Shown piece after piece: positions 8,093 through 14,553 of a DNA stretch of 29,098 nt; position 1 is the stretch's first letter; each line of letters begins with the position of its first letter. The notes beneath the pieces are model-generated. The model was not told the origin of the DNA and did no database searches. It worked only from the letters and a program-made list of their open reading frames with translations. The stretch comes from CAYXDR01 sp046498185 (GTDB taxonomy: Bacteria > Desulfobacterota > DSM-4660 > Desulfatiglandales > Desulfatiglandaceae), in NCBI GenBank assembly GCA_046498185.1, contig JAWOBE010000129.1, positions 1-29,098 on the forward strand, given 5' to 3'. Position numbers and translations under genes: made by a program.

Positions 8093-8755
8093 TTATGCGG
8101 CTGCACGGGGCATTTCGATTTTTTCCATGAGTTCCTTGGCTTTATCCACTGCCGCGGCGGCGTTGGGGGCGAAAGCGTCCGCTCCGATCTCGTTTGCAAA
8201 ATGCTCGGTGACCGGGGCCCCGCCTATCATCACCTTCATATTTTCCCTGGCACCGGCACCGTCTAGCAGATGAAGCGTTTCGGCCATTTTCGGCATCGTC
8301 GTTGTGAGCAGGGCTGACATCGCCAGTATATCGGCATCGTTTTTTTCCACTGCATCGACGAATGCCTGTGGTTTGATATCGATACCCAGGTCGATTACAT
8401 CAAATCCCGCTCCATCGCACATCAAGCCAACAAGATTTTTCCCGATGTCATGGAGGTCACCCTGTACTGTGCCTATCACGATTGTACCGCGGGCGTTGGC
8501 GGCATTGTCGGCTGTGTAAGGGGCCAGTACATCGATTGCACCGTGCATGGTCCTGGCGCATTTAAGCACCTCGGGTATGTACATCTCTCCATTTTTGAAA
8601 CGGGTTCCGACGATCTCCATTCCTTTAAGCAGGGCCTTGTCCAGGATGTCCTGTGCTGGAAGGCCTGAATCAAGTGCCTGCCTCGTGAGTTCTTCAATTT
8701 TTTCGCTTTCCCCTTTGATTAAACCTTCGCTGATGCTGGTATATAATTTTTCCAT
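8093..8755 (-). CDS. methyltransferase cognate corrinoid protein (MttC/MtgC-like)
   Basis: A 220-residue B12-binding protein. The N-terminal helical cap (about 1-88) precedes the cobalamin-binding Rossmann domain. Its signature GDLHDIGKNL carries the axial-ligand histidine (H102), followed by the GAGFDVIDLG and PALLTTTM-like regions (here SALLTTTMP). These small proteins shuttle a methyl group from a substrate-specific methyltransferase to a second methyltransferase. The partner is the MttB-family gene 154 nt upstream on the same strand, which fits one operon. The ribosome-binding site AGGAGGAATAAA is strong. Neither the second methyltransferase nor a corrinoid-reactivating ferredoxin appears in the window. 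Confidence 0.92.
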   Translation of the reverse strand: MEKLYTSISEGLIKGESEKIEELTRQALDSGLPAQDILDKALLKGMEIVGTRFKNGEMYIPEVLKCARTMHGAIDVLAPYTADNAANARGTIVIGTVQGDLHDIGKNLVGLMCDGAGFDVIDLGIDIKPQAFVDAVEKNDADILAMSALLTTTMPKMAETLHLLDGAGARENMKVMIGGAPVTEHFANEIGADAFAPNAAAAVDKAKELMEKIEMPRAAA

Positions 8756-8769
8756 TTTATTCCTCCTTT

Positions 8770-8783
8770 CCTGTTAAAACAGG
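8770..8783. promoter_or_regulatory. short palindrome just upstream of the corrinoid-protein ribosome-binding site
   Basis: CCTGTTAAAACAGG has perfect 6-bp arms around AA. On the minus strand it ends about 4 nt before AGGAGG. It may form a small mRNA stem in the intercistronic leader; function unknown. Confidence 0.35.
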
Positions 8784-8909
8784 TTCAAAAATTCTCCTGC
8801 AGCCCAATTTCGGTCAAGGTCTATGGCCGTTGCATAGTGGCACCTCCACAATCTCGGGCACTTCACCTGTAAAGACGCCGAGGAAAAACAGGAGCGTTTG
8901 ACTCGATTT

Positions 8910-10355
8910 TCACTCGCGTAGAACTTTTTCGATTTCATTCAGGATATCTGCTGGTTTGGGTTCCACGCGGTGCTCTTCCAGAAGCCGCTTGGCTTCTTTG
9001 TTGCACCTGGTATAGGTATCTTCGGCTCCATCCGCCGCCCAAACTTCATATTGTCTCCTGTCCAGCAATTTGGGCAGAAAATGTGCTTCCTTGAAATTTT
9101 CGAACGTATGCTCATCCGCGAGAAATGTAGCGTTTTCTGAGCTTTTCGTTACTCTTTCAATGACTTCCGATGCAAGTGTCGATGGGTTTACAGGTATCCC
9201 TTCGACGAACTGCCTGCTCATTGCTATCAATTCGTCAGCCAGAACCAATGATTCGAGGGACGAAGTTGAGCCGAACTCCATATATGCCACATCGTGGATT
9301 AAATTAGCGCGGCTCAGCATTGCGGTGATTATCGAAAACATTGATTCAGCCCCTGCTTGAGCATCGAGAATCTTGGAATCGGTCGAACCGGCGAAAGCCC
9401 AGATGGGCAGGCCATAGAGTTCATCCCGCATGTCGGCCAGAGCGGCTTGGGTGAGTGACCATTCGGGAGCACCGTAAGATACCACCGACGATGCCATATC
9501 AAGAACGCTGACGTTCGGGGCGAAAAGAAAAGGTGCGCCTTTGTTGACAAGTTGATGTATCACGAGGCCCACAAAATTTTCGGCGATTCCAAGGGAGAGA
9601 GCTCCGGCAAGGGTTACCGGCCCCCCGCCGCCGGCGTTGCATCCTGACGGCAGGCATATGGGGATGGATTTTTCAGCACAGAAAACCAGCTTTTCTACAA
9701 CATTTCGAGGAAACTGCAACGGGCTTATAGCTTCAGAATAATTGAGGATGAAGGGTTTTTCTTTAAGAGCATTTTCCCCTCCGGCCACGGCACATGATAT
9801 TCTATATATTTTTTCGATGTCGGGGCCGGAGTCAGCAATGAATACAATCGGCTTGTTCGATTCTCTGACCATTTCTGCGAATACATGGACATATATCCAC
9901 TCAATGGGTACATCTTCAGGGTTTCCCATGGACATGGAAAAAGAAACGTTCGGAAGGGCATCGACCAATTTGGTGAAATTTCCGGTGTCTTTCAATACTG
10001 TCCTGCGGCGTTCACCGGTGTGGACGTCGTATGTAAATATAGTGTCTGAACCGGTGCCGTAAAAAAAATTGCCGTCTGTTAGTTGTATGAATGGATTTCC
10101 CGACTGATCATAGAGGGTGATGGATCGTGGAGCACTGCGAAGGGCTTCTTCGACCAGAAAAGGAGGCATTCGAACAAAGCCGTCTTCTCCATCCCAGCAT
10201 CCAGCGTCTATCAACATCCGTCGGGTTTGGTCGTGTTCTATCCGGAAGCCTGTTTTTTCGAGGATTTCAAGCGCTGCGGTGTGAATCGAGAGCATCTGCT
10301 CTCTATTAAGCACCCTAAGCCTTGGCCTGAGCGTTATGGGATCGAGCTGTTGCAT
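8910..10355 (-). CDS. MttB-family quaternary amine:corrinoid methyltransferase, non-pyrrolysine type
   Basis: A 481-residue TIM-barrel methyltransferase of the trimethylamine methyltransferase superfamily. Recognisable parts are the N-terminal LNREQMLSIHTAALEILEKTGF, DYGTGSD-like FYGTGSDTIF, and NAGGGGPVTLAGAL. The frame is open from start to stop with no amber codon, so it belongs to the non-pyrrolysine branch. Characterised members of that branch (MtgB, MtpB and relatives) demethylate glycine betaine or other quaternary amines. The start has AAGGAGAAT upstream. It is followed by its likely corrinoid partner, and a betaine importer lies 4 kb away. Substrate choice (glycine betaine, proline betaine, carnitine) is inference. 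Confidence 0.9.
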   Translation of the reverse strand: MQQLDPITLRPRLRVLNREQMLSIHTAALEILEKTGFRIEHDQTRRMLIDAGCWDGEDGFVRMPPFLVEEALRSAPRSITLYDQSGNPFIQLTDGNFFYGTGSDTIFTYDVHTGERRRTVLKDTGNFTKLVDALPNVSFSMSMGNPEDVPIEWIYVHVFAEMVRESNKPIVFIADSGPDIEKIYRISCAVAGGENALKEKPFILNYSEAISPLQFPRNVVEKLVFCAEKSIPICLPSGCNAGGGGPVTLAGALSLGIAENFVGLVIHQLVNKGAPFLFAPNVSVLDMASSVVSYGAPEWSLTQAALADMRDELYGLPIWAFAGSTDSKILDAQAGAESMFSIITAMLSRANLIHDVAYMEFGSTSSLESLVLADELIAMSRQFVEGIPVNPSTLASEVIERVTKSSENATFLADEHTFENFKEAHFLPKLLDRRQYEVWAADGAEDTYTRCNKEAKRLLEEHRVEPKPADILNEIEKVLRE

Positions 10356-10486
10356 GACATATTCTCCTTTTTATCAAAGTCCTTCAGGTTTTCTGCCGTA
10401 CAGGTTTTTATTCATCCTGCGAGCAGGTTTAACCAGCTGATGATATTGTTGCTAAAACTGTTAGAGACAAAATGATTAGTACACGT

Positions 10487-10515
10487 ATTATCTGCGGGGA
10501 TGAAGTCTATGTCAA
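10487..10515 (-). promoter_or_regulatory. sigma70-like promoter for the methyltransferase/corrinoid operon
   Basis: On the minus strand a perfect TTGACA (plus 10510-10515), a 17-nt spacer and GATAAT (plus 10487-10492). The predicted transcript has a leader of about 120 nt before the methyltransferase ATG at 10355. The rest of the 246-nt gap holds only the hairpin at 10564-10584. Confidence 0.65.
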
Positions 10516-10563
10516 GGATTTTTTGGCGGGATGGAAAAAGCGGCGGATGAACAGTGAAGAGGC

Positions 10564-10584
10564 GCCGGGGCCGGAGGCCCCGGC
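10564..10584 (-). terminator. GC-rich hairpin after the Spy-like gene
   Basis: Perfect 9-bp stem GCCGGGGCC/GGCCCCGGC with a 3-nt loop, 18 nt downstream of the Spy-like stop codon. There is no U tract, so it is either a weak terminator or a 3'-protecting stem. Confidence 0.5.
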
Positions 10585-10601
10585 AGATGAGAGGGCCTAA
10601 T

Positions 10602-11135
10602 TTATTGGATTTGTGGTGGGTTGGTCCACATTCCGGATCCGAACTGAGCACCCGGTCCACCCCTTTGGCTCATGCCTCTTGGCCTATTCCCCTGCCTGAA
10701 CATTCCTGGCGATCGCCCGCCTTTACCGCCCCACCCGCACTGGGCAAGGTGTCGAGTCAGTTGCTCGGGGGTCAGGATATTCCTGACAGCCAGCCTGTGA
10801 TCGACCATGTTTTCCTGTTTTTGTGCCATCAATTCGTTGATTTCCTTTTGAATGGTTTTGATTTTGTCTGCATCAGGCTCAAGCTGCATCCAGGCCAGGC
10901 GGAGTTCAGCACGTTTCTGGAAAAGGTTGTTTCGTATTTCCTGCATTTCCGAGAAATTGGATTGTCTCAACGCCATGAGCTTCTGTGCCTGCTCGGTTGT
11001 CAGATCGAGATTATTCCAGGCGTAAGGGCCGGTGGCGGGTTGAAATCCGGACCTCTTGCCGTAGGAACCGGCTGCTGCGAAAGTGGCCGATGCCAGAACC
11101 AAAACCAACGCTCCGATTAACAATGTCCTTTTCAT
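10602..11135 (-). CDS. Spy/CpxP-like periplasmic protein (LTXXQ family)
   Basis: A 177-residue exported protein. Residues 1-21 form a typical signal peptide (basic start, hydrophobic core, cut near AFA/AAA). The mature part is helical, with an LTTEQAQKL motif near residue 45 and LTPEQLTR near residue 122. These are the paired LTxxQ elements of the Spy/CpxP/ZraP group of periplasmic chaperones and metal-stress sensors. Two methionine/glutamine-containing helices lie between. The tail (about 135-177) is Gly/Arg/Met/Gln-rich and disordered. The start has AAGGAG 8 nt upstream. Its position beside the corrinoid and polyamine genes gives no functional hint. Family call good, ligand unknown. Confidence 0.8.
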   Translation of the reverse strand: MKRTLLIGALVLVLASATFAAAGSYGKRSGFQPATGPYAWNNLDLTTEQAQKLMALRQSNFSEMQEIRNNLFQKRAELRLAWMQLEPDADKIKTIQKEINELMAQKQENMVDHRLAVRNILTPEQLTRHLAQCGWGGKGGRSPGMFRQGNRPRGMSQRGGPGAQFGSGMWTNPPQIQ

Positions 11136-11390
11136 TTTACGTTCTCCTTTTTTGAGTGTGAATTCCGTTAACGATATTTGCTTATAGATAAAGCATCAAA
11201 TGTGCCAAAATATTTTGGAATCCATAAGACATTGAAATTTCGGGATATATTATCTTTCTATGGAAATCAACCTGGTCAGCCCATGGGACGCAACCCGGCA
11301 ACACTCGTCGATCTGCATCGTATAAGGGCGACGAAAGTGTCGCGAGGGAAATCTTTGGAAGTGCTTTCGGGGTTGAATAGAATTCTATGG

Positions 11391-11465
11391 TTTATTCATG
11401 GCCAGTTCTTAAAAAGCGACATCCCTGCCTTATCGGCGTCGCAATCGGTATCGGGGTCGAAAAAT
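11391..11465. repeat. dispersed palindromic GATCGG-type repeat, copy A (left half only)
   Basis: This stretch matches the left half of copies B and C: a GGCC-TTCTTAAAAA-like end, then CATCCCTGCCTTATCGGCGTCG, then ATCGG-type hexamers and GGGGTCGAAAAATC (11391-11465). The right half is absent and is replaced by a CACCAA microsatellite. It fills part of a 374-nt gap between the Spy-like gene and speE. The remainder (11136-11390) shows no convincing gene; a 105-codon frame there runs through both repeats and has no family resemblance. Confidence 0.75.
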
Positions 11466-11515
11466 CACCAACACCAACACCAACACCAACACTAAAACTA
11501 ACACCAACACTAACT
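11466..11515. repeat. CACCAA hexanucleotide microsatellite
   Basis: About four perfect CACCAA units (11466-11490) continue into degenerate CACTAA/AACTAACACCAACACTAA units up to about 11515. The speE stop codon (minus strand TAG, plus 11510-11512) lies within the array. Confidence 0.85.
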
Positions 11516-12391
11516 CATGGCCGTTTTTTGACCTTCATGACCGCTTAGGGATTTTTTCAGGGCAAGTTCGGCGAAAGCGGGCAGTTGGAAAGAACTTTGC
11601 TGCAATTTTTCGGAGTAATAACGAAGGCCTGTTAGTGCGTCGGCCCTGTCTTTTGAAAAATCGGTCCATGGATCCCTGGAGTTTGACGCAAAAACGAACG
11701 TCCAGTAACCACTCAAATACATAGGTACGGCGGCACCATAGGCAAAAACTTTCGAAAAGGCCTTATTCACCTCGTTGAAAATGCCGAACCATTTATTGAA
11801 ATCGAAAAACGGGGATTCTGCCTGCTGAACGAATATCCCGCCGGGTTTCAGGGCATTTTGACATCCACGGTAAAAAGGGCTTTGAAACAAACCCTCGGCG
11901 ATACCGATCGGATCTGTGGAATCCACAATGACTACATCGAACCCCCCGGGATTATCCGTGACATATTGCATGCCGTCTCCAATATGCACCGTAACCCTGG
12001 GAGATTCGAATCCGCATGCCGTGAAGGGCAGGAATTTTTTGCTGTATTCTATGACCGCAGGGTCGATTTCGCACAACACCGCATGGCGGACTTCTTTATG
12101 TTTCACGATTTCCCTGACACATCCTCCATCCCCACCTCCGATGACGAGGACGTCCGCGGGGTTTGGATGCGCAAGAAGTGCGGGGTGAACGAGCATCTCG
12201 TGGTATGTAAATTCGTCTTTTTCCGTCAACATGATGACATCGTCCAGCAAAAGCACCCTGCCGAGGTCAACATTTTCGAAGACCGTCAGTTTTTGAATAC
12301 CGGTGTCAACAGAAATAATCTCCCTGTCGATTTTAATTAACGGTCCATAGCTGTTGTTTTCAAGTTCTTTGAACCACTTAACTGATGTCAT
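11510..12391 (-). CDS. speE: spermidine synthase (polyamine aminopropyltransferase)
   Basis: A 293-residue aminopropyltransferase that moves the aminopropyl group of decarboxylated AdoMet to putrescine or a related amine. Motifs seen: an N-terminal beta region with FENVDLGRVLLLDDVIMLTEKDEFTYHEML, then the cofactor loop VIGGGDGGCVRE, an acidic CEIDPAVI, and DVVIVDSTDP, the catalytic-aspartate segment. I prefer ATG 12391 because AGAGGA lies 10 nt upstream; a GTG at 12412 would add seven residues and overlap that site. It lies downstream of speD on the same strand but behind a strong terminator. Product (spermidine or another polyamine) is not resolved. Confidence 0.93.
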   Translation of the reverse strand: MTSVKWFKELENNSYGPLIKIDREIISVDTGIQKLTVFENVDLGRVLLLDDVIMLTEKDEFTYHEMLVHPALLAHPNPADVLVIGGGDGGCVREIVKHKEVRHAVLCEIDPAVIEYSKKFLPFTACGFESPRVTVHIGDGMQYVTDNPGGFDVVIVDSTDPIGIAEGLFQSPFYRGCQNALKPGGIFVQQAESPFFDFNKWFGIFNEVNKAFSKVFAYGAAVPMYLSGYWTFVFASNSRDPWTDFSKDRADALTGLRYYSEKLQQSSFQLPAFAELALKKSLSGHEGQKTAMS

Positions 12392-12567
12392 ATAAATAGG
12401 GTCCTCTAGCACTAAAAATGAGCGGCGGCGGAGGGCTTATGCGGCTGCTGCAAGGGGCGTTGAAAAGCTGTAATCCTGACGACGAAAAAAACTTTCTGAA
12501 AAAATGTCATCACATGTCGGGCTCCCGCTGTGCCCTGAATCGATAAAAAATGGGAATAAACCATCAA

Positions 12568-12593
12568 GCGAAAAAAACCGTTCACAACGGTTT
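12568..12593 (-). terminator. intrinsic terminator after speD
   Basis: Perfect 8-bp stem, arms plus 12575-12582 and 12586-12593 with a 3-nt loop. On the minus strand the stem runs directly into a T7 stretch. It starts about 12 nt after the speD stop, so speE probably depends on readthrough or on a separate promoter. Confidence 0.8.
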
Positions 12594-12604
12594 GTAAAGA
12601 CTGG

Positions 12605-12994
12605 TCACTGATCGGGTTTATGGGGCCGTATACGATTTTCATCAAAGGGAAACTGGCCCCGTTTAATCTCTATTTGGGACGAATGAGCTGACTTGAAAAC
12701 TTTGCGAAGGTACTCGAAGGCCACCCACGGATTTACATCTTCTCCACAAGTAAACAAATCAAGGGCTGCAAATCGATATTCAGGCCAGGTATGAATCGAA
12801 AGATGGGATTCTGCTATTACCACCACACCGCTGACGCCGTGCGGAGAAAACTCATGGAAGGAGTAGCCGCAGATGGTGGCCCCGGATCGTTCGGCAGCCT
12901 CTACCATGAATTTCTGAATGGAATCCCGGTGGTTCAAAATCTGTGGATCGCAATCGTAAATCTCAACCAGGATGTGCCGTCCTAATGCTTTCAT
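12605..12994 (-). CDS. speD: S-adenosylmethionine decarboxylase proenzyme, prokaryotic class 1B
   Basis: A 129-residue pyruvoyl enzyme supplying decarboxylated AdoMet for polyamine synthesis. The self-cleavage site AESHLSIHTWPE is present. The pyruvoyl-forming serine falls at residue 63, the catalytic histidine at 68 and the catalytic cysteine at 83 (DLFTCGED), the same positions as in the Thermotoga maritima enzyme. I chose ATG 12994 (MKALGRHILVE) because GGGGGG lies 7 nt upstream and this matches the family start. The frame stays open a further 80 codons upstream, but that stretch is a structured RNA leader without protein-like character. speE follows on the same strand. Confidence 0.95.
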   Translation of the reverse strand: MKALGRHILVEIYDCDPQILNHRDSIQKFMVEAAERSGATICGYSFHEFSPHGVSGVVVIAESHLSIHTWPEYRFAALDLFTCGEDVNPWVAFEYLRKVFKSAHSSQIEIKRGQFPFDENRIRPHKPDQ

Positions 12995-13015
12995 CTTATT
13001 TCCCCCCTGCGCACC

Positions 13016-13070
13016 CCTTTGCCTGAGAGAATCGTCACTGAAAAGTGAACGCCATATATTTTCCTCTCGT
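13016..13070 (-). ncRNA. short structured element before speD, with glycine-aptamer-like 3' strand
   Basis: Read on the minus strand, GAGAG (near plus 13068) pairs with CTCTC (near plus 13029). Between them is a 6-bp hairpin with a UUUC loop, and after them comes CAGGCAAAGG. The string CTCTCAGGCAAA-GG is the usual 3' strand of glycine riboswitch aptamers. The internal GCGCCGAAGGAGCAA-type core is missing and the element is too short. I read it as a possible degenerate or variant aptamer, or as chance. Confidence 0.3.
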
Positions 13071-13078
13071 AACCGGTT

Positions 13079-13211
13079 AAAAAAAACAGGTGGCCATTTT
13101 ACGGCTGAACCGCCGCTGCGGCTTAAACGGCAATGAAAGGCTGAACTTTTTTCATTGCCGTAAGGCGGGTGCATTCGCCGCCGAGTCGCGACCTTCGCCA
13201 AAGACCACCTG
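13079..13211 (-). promoter_or_regulatory. long-range stem plus U8 in the speD leader (possible attenuator)
   Basis: On the minus strand CAGGTGGTC (plus 13203-13211) can pair over 9 bp with GGCCACCTG (plus 13087-13095), which is followed directly by eight T (plus 13079-13086). Inside this closing stem lie a GGCGG/CCGCC hairpin and a perfect 12-bp stem (plus arms 13127-13138/13150-13161). This looks like a multi-stem RNA ending in a terminator, about 85 nt upstream of speD. The rest of the 378-nt gap (12995-13372) holds no gene that I can support. Confidence 0.45.
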
Positions 13212-13372
13212 GAATCGGAGACGCTTCGGATCAATCAAAAGCCCATCTCGATCCCAAACTATAAAGTGATATCAACTTCGCTACATTATTTTCAACAAAA
13301 AAATGAACCAGGTGAAAATTAATTTCAGTGGCAACGGTCTGCATGGAGAAATCAAACCCGGCTGACGGTGTA

Positions 13373-13702
13373 TCACCGGTCGCCTGGATTTTCCGGGAGA
13401 ACGTGATATTCGTTCTTTTCATCCTTGTATGGGACGGATTGCAGAAAAAGACCCACCGTTCCGGTTTCCCCGATGCGCCACAGGCGCCCGGTGAGAGTGT
13501 CAAGCATGAATTGATCTTTTGATGAATCTGAAATTTGCCCGAATACATAACGACCGCCGCCTGCAGCGAGACATGGATAAGACTTTTGTTCGGGCACCGG
13601 CTGTGAGAGCATACCGAAACCCTGACCGGATACGGTTTGAACGCCGGCAATCAGCGGAATACAGATTGTTGCCGTCGAAAAGATTTTTTTGATGCATTTC
13701 AT
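13373..13702 (-). CDS. small secreted protein of unknown function
   Basis: A 109-residue protein that I cannot assign to a family. Residues 1-26 are a convincing signal peptide: basic MKCIKK, hydrophobic core, and a likely cut after VSG or VQT-VSG. The mature part contains GGRYVFGQISDSSKDQFMLDTLTGRLW (about residues 49-75). This gives a strand-turn-strand look in which D-T-x-T-G-R-L-W resembles the repeated blade motif of many hypothetical exported proteins that wrap a tryptophan near a beta turn. GGAGGA lies 6 nt before the ATG. A near-consensus promoter sits upstream on the minus strand. It is transcribed divergently from the MarR/betaine transporter block. Confidence 0.7.
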   Translation of the reverse strand: MKCIKKIFSTATICIPLIAGVQTVSGQGFGMLSQPVPEQKSYPCLAAGGGRYVFGQISDSSKDQFMLDTLTGRLWRIGETGTVGLFLQSVPYKDEKNEYHVLPENPGDR

Positions 13703-13827
13703 GGATTTCCTCCTCCGCTGCTGTTGTGGTGTAAATGCCGCTCTCCGCCCGGTTGTTGAAGGCCGGAACCAGGAGCCAAAAAAAAATATACATCAAATGA
13801 GATTCGAATAAAAGCGTCACTCGATAC

Positions 13828-13856
13828 AGTGTAGAGTGGCCCGAAAACCATGTCAA
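13828..13856 (-). promoter_or_regulatory. sigma70-like promoter for the small secreted protein
   Basis: Minus strand TTGACA (plus 13851-13856), a 17-nt spacer and TACACT (plus 13828-13833). A partly symmetrical CACTC...GAGTG sequence (13819-13839) overlaps the -10 and could be a regulator site. The -35 lies 34 bp from the divergent -35 of the next promoter. Confidence 0.65.
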
Positions 13857-13889
13857 TATAGATGTTTAGCATTTCCAACAATATGGAGC

Positions 13890-13918
13890 TTGACATGTCG
13901 GATTAAAAACTATATGAT
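13890..13918 (+). promoter_or_regulatory. sigma70-like promoter for the MarR gene/betaine transporter
   Basis: TTGACA (13890-13895), exactly 17 nt, then TATGAT (13913-13918): nearly perfect. The predicted start, near 13925, lies about 110 nt before the MarR start codon and just upstream of two inverted repeats. Confidence 0.75.
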
Positions 13919-13934
13919 CTCGAAAGTTTTACAA

Positions 13935-13947
13935 TCAAATCATTTGA
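13935..13947. promoter_or_regulatory. small operator-like palindrome TCAAAT-C-ATTTGA
   Basis: Perfect 6-bp arms around a single C, located 10-20 nt past the predicted transcription start. AT-rich symmetrical sites of this size are typical MarR-family operators; binding is not shown. Confidence 0.45.
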
Positions 13948-13968
13948 AATCAACGTGAATCTAAACTG

Positions 13969-13997
13969 GCGTCCATCCGGAGATACCGGATGGACGC
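13969..13997. promoter_or_regulatory. perfect 12-bp inverted repeat in the MarR leader
   Basis: GCGTCCATCCGG, 5-nt spacer AGATA, then the exact reverse complement. The repeat contains the upstream alternative ATG (13990). That argues for translation starting at 14032 and for a role of this repeat as an operator or leader hairpin. Confidence 0.65.
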
Positions 13998-14031
13998 TAA
14001 TGAGTTTCCAGCAAGTAGAGCAGGAATTGAT

Positions 14032-14490
14032 ATGGATTCCAACAGAGACAGACCGAACGATAATAGCGATGAGGCGATTTTATGTGCGCTCAGGAGAATA
14101 TCCAATGCCCTCATGCAGCACAGCAGGGAGTTCGCCGGAAGGTATAATTTAAGCCTCGCGCAGGTTCTGTGTCTAAAGCTGCTTATCGCCCACGGGCCGT
14201 TGACTTCAAGCGGGCTGGCAAGGCGAATGTATTTGAGCCATGGAACCATAACGTGGATGGTTGATCGGCTTGAAGCCGAGGGACTGGCAGTGCGCAGCCG
14301 GGATGATGTGGATCGGCGAAGGGTTACGGTCTCTATCACCGATCAAGGCAGGCGCACGGCGGAAAATATCCCCTTATCGCTTCAGGGGAGATTTTCTGCT
14401 GAACTTGCAGCCTTGCCGCAGGGAAAAAGGAAGGCTATCGCGGGAGTTTTGGAGCAGGTGTTAAAAATGATGGAGCTGCCGGAAACTTAA
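14032..14490 (+). CDS. MarR-family transcriptional regulator
   Basis: A 152-residue winged-helix regulator. The core runs from LCALRRISNALMQHSREFAGRYNLS through the recognition helix region LTSSGLARRMYLSHGTITWMVDRLEAEGL to the wing DDVDRRRVTVSITDQGR, whose D-x-R-R-R signature is diagnostic (about residues 85-105). ATG 14032 has AGGA 6 nt upstream. An in-frame ATG at 13990 would add 14 residues but lies in a perfect inverted repeat. It is followed 63 nt later by the betaine ABC transporter on the same strand. The likely role is osmolarity- or choline/betaine-related repression of the transporter (as for GbsR/BetI-type logic), but the ligand is unknown. Confidence 0.88.
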   Translation: MDSNRDRPNDNSDEAILCALRRISNALMQHSREFAGRYNLSLAQVLCLKLLIAHGPLTSSGLARRMYLSHGTITWMVDRLEAEGLAVRSRDDVDRRRVTVSITDQGRRTAENIPLSLQGRFSAELAALPQGKRKAIAGVLEQVLKMMELPET

Positions 14491-14553
14491 ACACGATGAC
14501 GCGGGAATCTGCCGGAGCGCCGGCGGGTCCCAGCGGCTACAGGATTAAAAACT

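Noticed and set aside
8910..10355. Pyrrolysine-containing MttB
   Set aside because: The frame has no in-frame amber codon, and no pyl gene or tRNA-Pyl was seen in the window.
11178..11495. Plus-strand frame of 105 codons ending in a His-Gln repeat
   Set aside because: Its C terminus is only the translation of the dispersed repeat and the CACCAA microsatellite; no Shine-Dalgarno sequence or family match.
12412..12645. Minus-strand frame of 77 codons between speD and speE
   Set aside because: Overlaps the end of speD and runs through the speD terminator hairpin; no protein-like features.
12995..13234. 80-codon N-terminal extension of speD
   Set aside because: The 129-residue form places Ser63, His68 and Cys83 exactly as in the family and has a good ribosome-binding site; the extension coincides with RNA stems.
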